Assembly: GCA_037127915.1 (NCBI GenBank)
Contig: JBAXXL010000023.1
Coordinates: 1 to 64,000 of the forward strand
Reading direction: 5' to 3'
Length of the DNA: 64,000 nt
Source: JBAXXL01 sp037127915
Lineage (GTDB): Bacteria > Bacteroidota > Ignavibacteria > Kapaibacteriales > UBA2268
Made by a program: the position numbers and the translations under genes. The notes under the pieces were generated by a model, which worked only from the letters and a program-made list of their open reading frames with translations, made no database searches and was not told the origin of the DNA. Below, piece after piece: positions 18,401 to 27,900 of the stretch (positions are counted from its first letter, which is position 1; every line of letters starts with the position of its first letter).

Positions 18401-19406
18401 TGGCACATATTGTCCAATGTTCTCCGTTATCTGTGCTTCGAGTAACATCACCTAAAGTGCGAGTTGCTAAAATAGTCCCGTTTGGAGAAACAGCGCAGGC
18501 TGTTATTCCAAGAGCAAATTCTCCTGTATTTTGCCAGCAATTCCATATATCGTCCCAAAAATACATTCCCGCAGAACGTGTACCCATCAGCATTTGATAT
18601 CGATTTACACCAACTGCCACAACTGCAGTATCTAACAAAGGTCCAATGTCATTTAATTGATAGTGATGGTAATTATTAGGATAAGTATTCCAAGTCATAC
18701 CGTCGCCCGAAAACATTACTCCTCCACCATTTGTAGCGGCATAAATTTTTCCGGATTCGTCTTCGGCAAAATCGTTCAAGAAATAATTTTTCAATTCAGT
18801 ATTTGACAAAACCCAACTTTTACAAGTGTCCCGTGAGGCATAGACTCCCCCGCCCGCAGTACCGGCAAGAATTCTGCCGTTTCGCATATATAGCAAGCAG
18901 GTAACGTTATCATTCCTCAGACCTTTGTCGGTTCTTGTCCAATTATCACCATTATCATCGGAATAATAAATTCCACCACCATAAGTTCCGCAAATCACTT
19001 TACCTTTATTAGTAACTGTCAAAGCCTGAACATACAAATTTTTCAAACCGTTGTTTTTTTGAGCCCACGTTGCGGCATTATCTTTTGAATAGTATATTCC
19101 TTCACCAAAAGTTGCAACATACAAATCCTTATTGGGTGCAATAATTATATCTTTTATACAAGGATTTTCAATTGGAAAAGTAGTCAATTTAACCCATTTT
19201 GTACCGCCATCATACGATACATATAGACCGGCACCATTGGTGCCGGCATATACAATTTGGTCGGTTTTGAACTTAAGCACTTCAACTTCGACACCAGTAG
19301 GAATAGTGACACGACCCATAAAATCTTCCGGTGCACGGGGTATTGCACGTAGATTAAGATTAGTTGATAGGAGCAATAAAAATAAAATAATAGATAAATT
19401 CTTCAT
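15441..19406 (-). CDS. Giant secreted BNR/FN3-like repeat protein with T9SS sorting domain
   Basis: A 1321-residue secreted protein. After the signal peptide, residues about 25-670 are a beta-propeller region with sialidase/photosystem-stability-like repeats (VYAGTNGAGLYVSYDGGTKW, YVATFGEGIYYSKDNAATW, SIDGGKTFNKLL). Residues about 690-1230 hold six FN3-like units that each open with a form of P-LI-PE and contain a YYWRV/YFWRV strand. The end is a T9SS type A sorting domain (IKLYPNPTG, SGTYYITI, RELVVIK). No catalytic residues were identified. The role may be surface binding or adhesion. It is a full-length paralogue of the gene at 32556-36512, including the upstream region. Translation starts at an ATG preceded by TTTGGTGAATAT. 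Confidence 0.78.
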   Translation of the reverse strand: MKNLSIILFLLLLSTNLNLRAIPRAPEDFMGRVTIPTGVEVEVLKFKTDQIVYAGTNGAGLYVSYDGGTKWVKLTTFPIENPCIKDIIIAPNKDLYVATFGEGIYYSKDNAATWAQKNNGLKNLYVQALTVTNKGKVICGTYGGGIYYSDDNGDNWTRTDKGLRNDNVTCLLYMRNGRILAGTAGGGVYASRDTCKSWVLSNTELKNYFLNDFAEDESGKIYAATNGGGVMFSGDGMTWNTYPNNYHHYQLNDIGPLLDTAVVAVGVNRYQMLMGTRSAGMYFWDDIWNCWQNTGEFALGITACAVSPNGTILATRTLGDVTRSTDNGEHWTICAKKITEEDKNVFPGYEDQLNLYTSDYDNSLILFTKTGYDSRKVYKSINHGNDWTYLSTFRCRKINDVEITPEGNMFIAADEGLYGSIDGGKTFNKLLTVPEKKEKYWEFNFIEYDTLAKKLVATFTYLVPDTITQPPGIPKPYLEFDNRLYVSNDFGASWVVTDYGITALDNLFIDKESNWYMNQNENFVKSIDHGLSYQHVFIKPSVKLVYGKDGNQYYYNTSDNKIYYTQNFSSTWKQINFKPDILVPNYGWSIKNIEVDLYGDFFVSIQISTSNQGILYELYTASNNGMSWQAMKGCYNMDRVRGICTDYSGYTYIWTNALYKVLNRKALQPPVIIAPKDGQKGEEINPIMSWKTVPLAEEYELQFDQIEEFPDPFEINVTGDSVCKVVLNLFYGSDFYWRIRSKTHSARSKWTEKQTFTIGLEPPILISPEKGKVSVPRSAELVWHKIVGSTNYQIQVAEDENFDKLVFEQNNYPDTTITTSKLNGLTKYYWRVKAFTKDNVSRWSEVWNFRTVMGPPKLIYPENNSIDKQLSEQFNWHKSAEALTYFIQVAKDSAFTDLFFEGSTGADTFKIIDNMLAETEYYWHVSSVNSEGTSDYSDIWTFSTSLKAVELIYPENQKVNVPIDAKFTWMEHVAGSEFQIQISKEVDFKTTVDDQIVKNILEFQTNKLEYYKNYFWRVRLVVGQRFGLWSEIRSFKSGIQSANLLNPPDKSKDQSTTIKFRWYEVIGSKFYQLQISKNELFTDMVYSMDSLTKTEQYVEELEPEILYYWRVRAWNEESFGTSQWSNVWTFTTGKVTLVLRNPKTGSTGVNIPTLLLWFPATTAEYYNLQVATDEDFVNVIFDKDSIVDTKWTLSKADLEVSTDYFWRVKGVSKQYTTPWSETWHYTTAATSVKECELFSSIKLYPNPTGNNAELIINYAETCDAKIQITTAEGKIIKTDPIRLSQGETRYEINAEHLTSGTYYITIITPSGFITRELVVIK

Positions 19407-19486
19407 ATATTCACCAAAAATATAATTATAAACGCACTATACCTTGATTAACACATATTTTGAAATTTTGTTACATTATTTTACAA

Positions 19487-20578
19487 TTAAATTTCATTAA
19501 TTGGGAAAATAAATCTATAATACGTGCCTTGATTCTTAACAGAACCGAATTCTAATTTCCCTTTGAGCATAGATTCTGCAAGGTATTTAGCCCCTTGGAA
19601 CATAAGGTCTTCTGTTTGAGCATTGTTTGTTATTTTCTTTAAAATCATATCGAAGCCATAATTGTCGGATAACAAAATATTGCGCGATATTTTTATTACT
19701 AAATAAATTTGCTCTTTTTGGATATCTATTGTTAGTTCGCAATCGTTATCATCCATTCTAATTAGATTTATGCACAAATATCTTATTAATCTCATTAGTA
19801 ATTGGTACGGTGCTTCAAAGTTTTTATTCGCTGCATTTTCAGTCACATCAATTTTTATAATTTTCTTTGGATAAAGACTATGAATATGGTCCTTTATATT
19901 CTCAAATAATTCTATTGTATTAATTATCTGCTTTTGAACTTCAGCATTATTCTTTTCTAAGCAAAGCTGATTTTGGAAAGCAGTTAGATCTTTGATATTG
20001 TCTAAACTTGTTTCTGTAAATGACATTAGTTCATCGAACTCTTCTTGCGGCATTGAAGAATCATTTTGAGCAAGGATATCAAAAACGTTTTTAATCACAC
20101 TAATATCATTGGCTAAATCAAAACCGATTAAATCAAAAAATACTTTCATGAAGGTTTCGTTACTGATATCTTTCAATACAACAATCAAATATTCATCGTA
20201 ATCGTCTGCATTAAAGACAGTAACATCGTATTCAACGTTTAAATCATTAATATTTTCATGATTATATATGGTAGCTTTTGTGCGAACAAGTGAATGATTG
20301 ATTTGAGCCGATTTCAATGAAACTAATACTTTGCAATATTTACAATAGTCCGAATGCCCACATCCTAATTCATTTAAAGAAGAAAATACACAATGGAATA
20401 ATTCTCCGGGTCTTTTGCCGAAAAATTCGGAGTATTCCTCGCAATTACTTGCTTTTTTATATACCTCATTAGCTAAAACAACCCTAAAGTCACTATCTAT
20501 TACTATAGCTATATCAGTAATGGCATCTATGCTGGATTGTACTTTCCCCAGCCGTTCATCAATTTCAGTATTTTTCAT
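19487..20578 (-). CDS. PAS-domain protein resembling an inactive histidine kinase
   Basis: A 363-residue cytoplasmic protein. Residues 15-145 are a PAS domain (AIVIDSDFRVVLANEVYKK) with an inserted cysteine cluster (FHCVF...GCGHSDYCKYCKV) known from a group of PAS sensor kinases that usually carry GCGTSxFCxxCG. The following region aligns with the kinase dimerisation helix, but where active members have FFHD, this one reads FFDLIG, with no histidine. The C-terminal third keeps the shape of an HATPase domain (late G2-like KGKLEFGSVKNQGTYYRF), but the N box is degenerate (LCINLIRM) and no DxGxG motif is present. It is therefore a probable signalling pseudokinase. It lies alone, divergent from the PepSY-like lipoprotein. 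Confidence 0.72.
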   Translation of the reverse strand: MKNTEIDERLGKVQSSIDAITDIAIVIDSDFRVVLANEVYKKASNCEEYSEFFGKRPGELFHCVFSSLNELGCGHSDYCKYCKVLVSLKSAQINHSLVRTKATIYNHENINDLNVEYDVTVFNADDYDEYLIVVLKDISNETFMKVFFDLIGFDLANDISVIKNVFDILAQNDSSMPQEEFDELMSFTETSLDNIKDLTAFQNQLCLEKNNAEVQKQIINTIELFENIKDHIHSLYPKKIIKIDVTENAANKNFEAPYQLLMRLIRYLCINLIRMDDNDCELTIDIQKEQIYLVIKISRNILLSDNYGFDMILKKITNNAQTEDLMFQGAKYLAESMLKGKLEFGSVKNQGTYYRFIFPINEI

Positions 20579-20702
20579 ATTTGAATTTTATAAAATAATG
20601 GAACATAATATTTTTAAAAATAGCATTTTTTTTTTACATTATTATAAATCATAAAAATATTTATATTTTTGTTATGGTAAAAAAAACATAAATGAGATAA
20701 AA

Positions 20703-21029
20703 ATGAAAAAACTTCAAATTTTACTTGCAACAATTTTGTCATTAACGCTATTTTCTTGTTCGGGATGCGGAGATAATGAACCAAAAGATAAGGCTCCCGT
20801 AGAAGATACAACCCTTTTCAAAGGTAATATTAAAGCAGTTAGCATAGAGCTTGCTAAAGTACCTAAAGAAGTTGTTGATGGAATTAAAGCGCAATATCCT
20901 GATGCAAAAATAATGACCGCAAAGGTATTGGATAACGAATTGGATAAAACTTATTCGCTCGAATTGGATAATAATGGCGAGCAATTGAAAGTAGAAATTA
21001 CTGAATCCGGTCAAATATTAATAAAATAA
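20703..21029 (+). CDS. PepSY-like lipoprotein
   Basis: A 108-residue predicted lipoprotein with a lipobox ending at Cys19 (LTLFSC) and two further cysteines just after. The mature part contains the PepSY-like (DUF2874-type) pattern VPKEVVDGIKAQYPDAKI followed by three beta strands (TYSLELDNNGEQLKVEI). Family members are periplasmic and bind or inhibit peptides or proteases; no substrate can be inferred here. Its stop is 2 bases before the recG GTG start, so the two are translationally linked. Confidence 0.7.
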   Translation: MKKLQILLATILSLTLFSCSGCGDNEPKDKAPVEDTTLFKGNIKAVSIELAKVPKEVVDGIKAQYPDAKIMTAKVLDNELDKTYSLELDNNGEQLKVEITESGQILIK

Positions 21030-21031
21030 AA

Positions 21032-23251
21032 GTGAATAACCCAATACAATATCTAAAAGGTGTCGGTCCCAGCCGTGCGGAAGGATTGATAGAATCCGGA
21101 ATAAAATCCAGTTTAGACGCTCTATTCTATTTCCCAACAGCATATATCGATAGAGAAGCAATGCTTAGTATCGAAGCAGCGTATAGAAATATTTACCGCA
21201 GACAGTTTTTTACTTCTGTTGATCCTTACAAAGATGCCGATTTCAAGCACGAAATAACAATTGTTGGCGAGGTCGTCGGAAAAGAAATGCATCGGGGAAA
21301 ACGTGCTTTTCAATCATTATCATTAAAAATCAAAGATGAAACCGGCACCGCAAAAATTAATTTTTGGAGCATGGTTAATATATTTGACAAATTATACGAA
21401 AAAGGTATTACTATTGCCGTTTTTGGTAAAGCATCAATCGACAAATATAATAATTTAGCATTTGACCATCCGGAAATAGAAATCATTCAAGCGGATGATG
21501 CCGAAAAGTTCGCATTGGGTGGAATAATTCCCAAATATCGCTTAACTGACAAAATGAAAAAAGTCCGAATTGGACAAAAAGTTTTGCGGACTATAATCGA
21601 ACACGCATTAGCAGAACATTTGCCTCACCTCGAAGAAACATTGCCGGGTGCGGTCATAAAACATTATCATTTCCCAAAAATTTTAGATACTATAAAAACT
21701 CTGCATTCTCCCCAGAGCCGTGAAGATTTGGATAAGGCACGAAAACGTATTAAGTTTGAAGAACTGTTTTACTATTTCATTCGATTAGCTATTCGTAAGA
21801 AAAATTATCAGCGTCCGGGAACGGGAATTGTGATTCAGCCAAAAAGTAGTTCTGCGCGTTTGCTTTATGATAATTTACCTTTCAGATTAACTGCCGACCA
21901 AAAAACCGTGCTTAACGAAATCGCCAAAGATTTTACAAGCGGCGTGCCTATGCACAGATTGTTGCAGGGCGACGTGGGAAGCGGAAAAACTATTGTTGCA
22001 TTATTAGCAATGCTTATGGTGATTGATAAAGGTTATCAAGCTGTTTTAATTGCTCCTACGGAAATTTTGGCGGAACAGCACTATAAAACCATTTCAAAAT
22101 TACTCGAAATGGTAGATTTACACGAAATTAAAATAACGTGCATTACCGGCGGCGCTTTAACAAAATCAAAGAAAGGTCATTTATCGTCAATATCCTGCGG
22201 CGATTCCAATATCGTTATCGGTACTCACGCCTTGTTTCAAAATAGCGTTAGTTATAACAAATTAGCGTTTATAGTGATTGATGAACAGCAAAGGTTTGGC
22301 GTGGTTCAAAAAGCAAAGCTGGTAGAATTGGCAGAAGCTTCCTTCCACGGCGAATTGCGCGATATTAAACCGCATATTTTAGTTACAACCGCCACACCTA
22401 TTCCTCGTAGTATTATGATGACTGTTTCAGGCGATTTGGATGTTTCGGTTATTAAAACTAAACCGCGGAATCGAAAACCGATAATAACAAAAATTAAATT
22501 TGATAGTCAGCGGGACGAAGTGTATAGTTTCATTAGAACATCTGTAAAAGATGGTCGTCAGGTATATTTGGTTTATGCTCTTGTTGATGAAAGCGAAAAA
22601 ATCGAATCAAAAGCCGCCACCACAATGCACGAGCATTTGGCAACGGACATTTTCCCGGATTTAAGATGCGGATTATTACACGGTCAAATGTCAGGCGATG
22701 AGAAAGATAAGGTAATGAGTTCATTTTTGAATAAAGAATTCGACATTTTGATATCAACGACGGTTATCGAAGTCGGTATTGATGTTCCAAATGCTAATTT
22801 GATTATTATTGAGAACGCTGAACGTTTTGGTCTATCACAGCTTCATCAATTGCGAGGTCGTGTCGGACGCGATGAATACCAATCCTATTGTGTTTTATTA
22901 GTTGACGACAAATATCAACATTTGGTAAATAAAACTCCAAAAGACAGCTTCGACAACCAAGCGGCTTTAGTAAGATTGAAAGCTATGGAAGATACTAATG
23001 ACGGGTTCAAAATATCGGAAATTGATTTAAAATTGCGTGGACCGGGTGATATAATAGGTACTCGTCAAAGCGGTAGTATGGATTTTAAATACGCCGATAT
23101 AGTTGAAGATATAGAGGTTTTAACGGAAGCGCGCGACATAGCAAATCAAATAATTTCACTCGATCCGGAATTGCTTTCTCCAAACCATTATGTGATAAAA
23201 AAGTACATAACAGAGCATTTTGGGGATAATATGACTTATGATGTAGCATAA
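21032..23251 (+). CDS. recG: ATP-dependent DNA helicase RecG
   Basis: A branch-migration helicase that remodels stalled replication forks and Holliday junctions. Its 739 residues contain an N-terminal helix-hairpin-helix-like start (YLKGVGPSRAEGL), a wedge/OB domain (residues about 70-160), Walker A (GDVGSGKT, near residue 315), a DEQQRFG box (near residue 415, with a Q where many RecG proteins have H), TATPIPR, and motif VI (QLRGRVGRDEYQSYC, near residue 608). It starts with GTG at 21032, 2 bases after the previous stop and without a strong ribosome site, which implies coupling. The identification is secure. Confidence 0.95.
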   Translation: MNNPIQYLKGVGPSRAEGLIESGIKSSLDALFYFPTAYIDREAMLSIEAAYRNIYRRQFFTSVDPYKDADFKHEITIVGEVVGKEMHRGKRAFQSLSLKIKDETGTAKINFWSMVNIFDKLYEKGITIAVFGKASIDKYNNLAFDHPEIEIIQADDAEKFALGGIIPKYRLTDKMKKVRIGQKVLRTIIEHALAEHLPHLEETLPGAVIKHYHFPKILDTIKTLHSPQSREDLDKARKRIKFEELFYYFIRLAIRKKNYQRPGTGIVIQPKSSSARLLYDNLPFRLTADQKTVLNEIAKDFTSGVPMHRLLQGDVGSGKTIVALLAMLMVIDKGYQAVLIAPTEILAEQHYKTISKLLEMVDLHEIKITCITGGALTKSKKGHLSSISCGDSNIVIGTHALFQNSVSYNKLAFIVIDEQQRFGVVQKAKLVELAEASFHGELRDIKPHILVTTATPIPRSIMMTVSGDLDVSVIKTKPRNRKPIITKIKFDSQRDEVYSFIRTSVKDGRQVYLVYALVDESEKIESKAATTMHEHLATDIFPDLRCGLLHGQMSGDEKDKVMSSFLNKEFDILISTTVIEVGIDVPNANLIIIENAERFGLSQLHQLRGRVGRDEYQSYCVLLVDDKYQHLVNKTPKDSFDNQAALVRLKAMEDTNDGFKISEIDLKLRGPGDIIGTRQSGSMDFKYADIVEDIEVLTEARDIANQIISLDPELLSPNHYVIKKYITEHFGDNMTYDVA

Positions 23252-23331
23252 TAATCAATAATTTATTTGGTCATTAAGCGAAGTATTCATATTTTTGTTA
23301 TTTATAATATAGACTAATTAAGTAAATTACA

Positions 23332-24957
23332 ATGCAAAAATATATATCTCTTTTATTTCTGTTATTAGTGGTTATGGGTTATAGGCTTAGCACACAAGAG
23401 CCTGACCTGAGCCAATTACCGCCGCAAATACCCAAAGACCAGCAAGATGAATTTTTTATATGCGATGCCGATTCCCAGCGGTGTATCAAAAATATTGCCG
23501 GTCAAATAGACCAACTTTTATCGAGAGTGAAAAGTTCACGTTTATCTGTTTCGGTTTATTCTATTAATCAGGGTAAATATATATACAGGAAGAACAGTGA
23601 TTTACCTTTGACACCGGCATCAAATACAAAGCTAATGACCACTTTCTGTGCTTTTGAGGCATTTGGAAGTTCGTATCCTGTAAAAACAGAAATCCTTACC
23701 GATGACGATAATCTTCGTGATTCTATTATAAATGGGAATTTGTTTATTATCGGGTATGGGGATGCCCTCCTTAAAGTGTCCGATATCGAATATATGGCAG
23801 ATAAAATTCGCCAAATGGGGATTAAAGAAATAAAAGGCAATATATATTGCGATTCTAAATTTTATGATACACTAAACAACCGGTTTTACTACAGCGGTGA
23901 CCACGATGAAGTAGAACGCTTGCCATTAATTTCCGCTTTAACTGTTGAACGTAATGTGGCAACGGTAATCGCAACTTCAGGGAACCAATCCGGAAAACCT
24001 GTAAATGTGAACATAATCCCGCAATCAGAATCATTCCAAATAAACGTTACTGCTACTGTACGTGGTGGTGTTAAGAAAGCCAAATCCGAACTGCCAAATA
24101 CAACAAAAGCGGGCGAAACCAAATCTCGTGCAGGCGATGAACTTTATGCCAAATCACGAAAGAGAAGTTCGATTACAATCCAATCCAGATTGGACAAAAA
24201 GATTAATAAGCAAAATTTTTATATCAATGGTTCATTAGCCGCGAATAAAACCTATTCGATGCAACATTTTATTCAACAGCCGCAATTAGCTGTCGGCGGT
24301 GCTATGAAAAGCAGGCTCATATCCGGTGGAGTTCGCGTGTCGGGCTATGTAAAAGATATTTCTGAATATCCAAAGAAGGACTACGATCTGAATACATTAA
24401 ATGTATTTTCCCGCTCAATTTTGGAAATATTGAAACCTATTAACCGCGATAGTGATAACTTTTTAGCAGAAAATATATTCAAAATGTTGGGTGCTTATGC
24501 AGGGGTTAGTAATGATTGCGCAAAAGGTGCAAGAAAATATGAAAAAGAAACGATGGCGCACTATCAAATACCATTCGACAAATGCAGTATTAATGACGGC
24601 TCGGGTTTATCGAGACGCAATTTGCTGACCACAACAGTATTGACACAAATTTTAATAAAAGCATATTATTCCGATTTTTACAAAGAGTTTTGTGAAACTC
24701 TTTCGCTTGCAGGCAAATACGGAACATTGAGAAATCGGATGAAAATGACAGCCGCATATAACAACTTGCAAGCTAAAACCGGAACTTTGGGATCCGCCAG
24801 TGCTCTATCGGGTTATGTAAGGTCACTAGATGGTGAAGTATTCGTGTTTTCCTGCATTTTTAATGGTTCCGATGTTGGAACTTACAAAATGACGGAAGAT
24901 AGAATAGGTTCTTTATTAGCATCATTTTTCTATGATTCAAAAGATTTAACAAAATAG
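23332..24957 (+). CDS. dacB: D-alanyl-D-alanine carboxypeptidase/endopeptidase (PBP4 type)
   Basis: A class C low-molecular-weight penicillin-binding protein (peptidase family S13) that trims or cuts peptidoglycan cross-links in the periplasm. It has 541 residues with a signal peptide. The three active-site motifs are present: SxxK (SNTK, residues about 96-99), SxN (SIN in CSINDGSGLSRRN, near residue 418) and KTG (AKTGTLGSASALSGY, near residue 481). The DGSGLSR segment is typical of PBP4. A basic stretch near residues 245-285 is longer than usual. It lies 7 bases before the next gene, so the two may be one transcript. Confidence 0.92.
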   Translation: MQKYISLLFLLLVVMGYRLSTQEPDLSQLPPQIPKDQQDEFFICDADSQRCIKNIAGQIDQLLSRVKSSRLSVSVYSINQGKYIYRKNSDLPLTPASNTKLMTTFCAFEAFGSSYPVKTEILTDDDNLRDSIINGNLFIIGYGDALLKVSDIEYMADKIRQMGIKEIKGNIYCDSKFYDTLNNRFYYSGDHDEVERLPLISALTVERNVATVIATSGNQSGKPVNVNIIPQSESFQINVTATVRGGVKKAKSELPNTTKAGETKSRAGDELYAKSRKRSSITIQSRLDKKINKQNFYINGSLAANKTYSMQHFIQQPQLAVGGAMKSRLISGGVRVSGYVKDISEYPKKDYDLNTLNVFSRSILEILKPINRDSDNFLAENIFKMLGAYAGVSNDCAKGARKYEKETMAHYQIPFDKCSINDGSGLSRRNLLTTTVLTQILIKAYYSDFYKEFCETLSLAGKYGTLRNRMKMTAAYNNLQAKTGTLGSASALSGYVRSLDGEVFVFSCIFNGSDVGTYKMTEDRIGSLLASFFYDSKDLTK

Positions 24958-24964
24958 GGGTTCT

Positions 24965-27900
24965 ATGAAAAATTATATAATACTTACGATATTAGCTTTG
25001 TTTTCGTTGACTACAGTCTCCGCGCAGAACTACTTTATTGAAAACAAGGGACAATGGACGGACGAGGTTTTATTTAAAAACCAATCCGCCGGAAATACTA
25101 CGTGGATAACGAAAAGTTCGGTAGTATTCGATTATGCGCAATATTCAGAGATTTCAGAAAATGAATTTTCAGCCACGGGGCAGGTAATTAAAATGGAATT
25201 TTTGAATTCTAATTTAAATACCGAATATTCTGGGAAAAAAAAATTGAGCGCTTACCATAATTATTTTATCGGTAACAATCAAAATAAATGGAAATCCAAA
25301 GTCGCGCTTTATGAAGATGCCGTTCTGACAAATGTTTATGAAGGGATTGATTTGAAATTTTACTGGGATGAAGGAACTATTAGATATGATTTCATCGTTG
25401 GTCCAAAGTCCAACCCCAATCAAATCAAACTGAAATTCAGCGGACAAGATGATATAAGCATCAGCAAAGATAGCGAATTATGCTTAACAACCCGATTCGG
25501 TGAAATAAAGCATACGAAGCTATTGGTTTATCAGATGGTTAATGGTCAGAAGACAGCAATAAAATCCGCTTTTGTTTCCCTTGCCGATAATACATTCAAA
25601 TTTGAAATTGGCGCTTATGATAAATCCCGAGAGTTGGTTATAGATCCCTTAATATATTCTACTTACATTGGTACATCCGATAACGACCGCGCATTCGAAA
25701 TGACGTTGGCTCCTGACGGTAAACCAATTATTGTTGGTCTGTCTTGGAATTCATCCTATCCTACCAGTAGCGGTGCATATCAAAAAACGGTAAAAGGTAA
25801 TTCCGACGGAATTTTGACCAAAATGAATGATGATTGTACTGCCGTCTTATTTTCCACGTTTTATGGCGGTTCCCAATGGGAAGAGCCGCGTGGTATCGAT
25901 TATGACACCGAAGGGAACATTTATATCGCCGGTGAAACTATGTCAACAGATTTTCCGGTTTCATCTATGGCTTATCAAAAAACTGCCGGTGGTAACAACC
26001 AATCCGATGCCTTTGTTTTAAAATTTTCGTCTGATGGCAGTCAACTTATTTTTTCCACTTATTTAGGAACCGCTCAAGCTGACCAAGCCAAAGATTTAAA
26101 AATTGACCCAAACGGTTTTGTATTTGTAATTGGTGAAGCACGGTCTTCGGCTTTTCCAATAACGGCTAATGCCGTTCAAAAAACTTATAGCGGCGGTCCG
26201 GTTGACGGATTCTTGACAGTTTTTTCACCTGATGGAAAGGACTTAGTGTATTCCACTTTCATAGGCGGAACGGGTGACGACTTTCCGCGTAAAATACTGT
26301 TAGACGGCGATTTCCTATATATTGTTGGACATACACGATCAACAGATTTTCCGGTTACTGCAAATGCTTATCAAAAAACTATAGGCGGTAATCGTGACGC
26401 TTTTTTGATTAAGTACCGAGGTCAAGGGACAGAGACTTTATTTTCAACTTTTATAGGCGGTAGTTTGGATGATAGTGGAATTGGAATGTGTTTTGATGCC
26501 AATAAAAATATAATTTTCACAGGTAATACATTTTCTACAAATTATCCGGTCACTAACGATGCTGTTCAAAAAACTCTCGCCGGTGATGATGATGTGATGG
26601 TAACAAAGTTCAATCCGGCAGGAAATCTGATATATTCTACTTTTATAGGTGGTAAAGCAAGCGATAGAGCTAACGATATTCGGTGCGACGAATTTGGTAA
26701 TTATTACCTGACCGGTATGACTAAATCAAATAATTACCCTACAACTTTGAAAGCATTACAAAAAACTTATATAAGCAAAGAAGATGTATTGGTTACTAAG
26801 CTCAATCCTAATAATCCGAGTTTACTTTATTCAACTTATTTAGCAGGGAATAACGAAGATTGGGGACGTAGTATTGCTTGTTATGGAAATACAGTAATTG
26901 TTACGGGATATACAAGCAGTAGTGATTTTTTGATAAGTGATAATGCTTATAAGAAGACATTCAGCGGTAATAGAGACATTTTTCTCACGAAATTCTCGCC
27001 CGACGAAGGAACATTGGATAAACCTATATTAGTTAATCCAGTAAAAGGCGCGGTTGATGTTATTATTCAGCCAACGCTGATTTGGGAAAAAGTAGATTAC
27101 GCTGACGCTTATACTGTAATAGTTGCCAAAGACATTGATTTGACAAATAAGGTATTTTCTCAAACCGGTATTACAACCCTACAGAAAAAAATAGATACTG
27201 AATTGGAATCGAATAAAAAATATTATTGGGCGGTTACAGCAAAAGCTGGAGCTGTGGTTGGTCCACAGTCCGATGTTTATTCATTTACAACTGAAGTAAA
27301 TCTATCCGTGCCGACTTTAATCTCACCTCCAGATAAAGCGGATGATGTTGTATTAACACCAAAATTTACTTGGTCTCAAGAACCCAATACCGATAATTAT
27401 CATTTACGTCTGCTTAATTCAAATAATCCGGATGATATTATTTTCGAAAAACTATTTCCTACCGAAACAGAGTACGTTTCTCCTATTACATTAGAAGAAG
27501 GTAAAGAATATTTCTGGACAGTCAGAACAATTTATAATGGTGAAATAGGACCTTGGGCTTCGATTTCTTCATTCACAACCAAATCAACCATCAAAGCACC
27601 AATTTTGGTCTATCCGGCGGATAAAGATAAATATGTTCAGTCAAAAAACACTCTATTTTATTGGAAAAAAGAAAAAACAGCAACGCAATACGAAATTTAT
27701 ATTTATGAAGAAGCTGATTTAAAATCTCCGATTAAAACCGCTCTAATAAGCGATACATTTTATATTAACAATTCTGATTTGGAATACGGAAAGATTTATT
27801 ATTGGACAGTTCGCTCGAAATCGTCCAACCAGACCAGCTCTTGGACAGAAATGTTTAGCTTCCAAACTGAAGTAGTTATGGAAAAACCTATTTTAATTTC

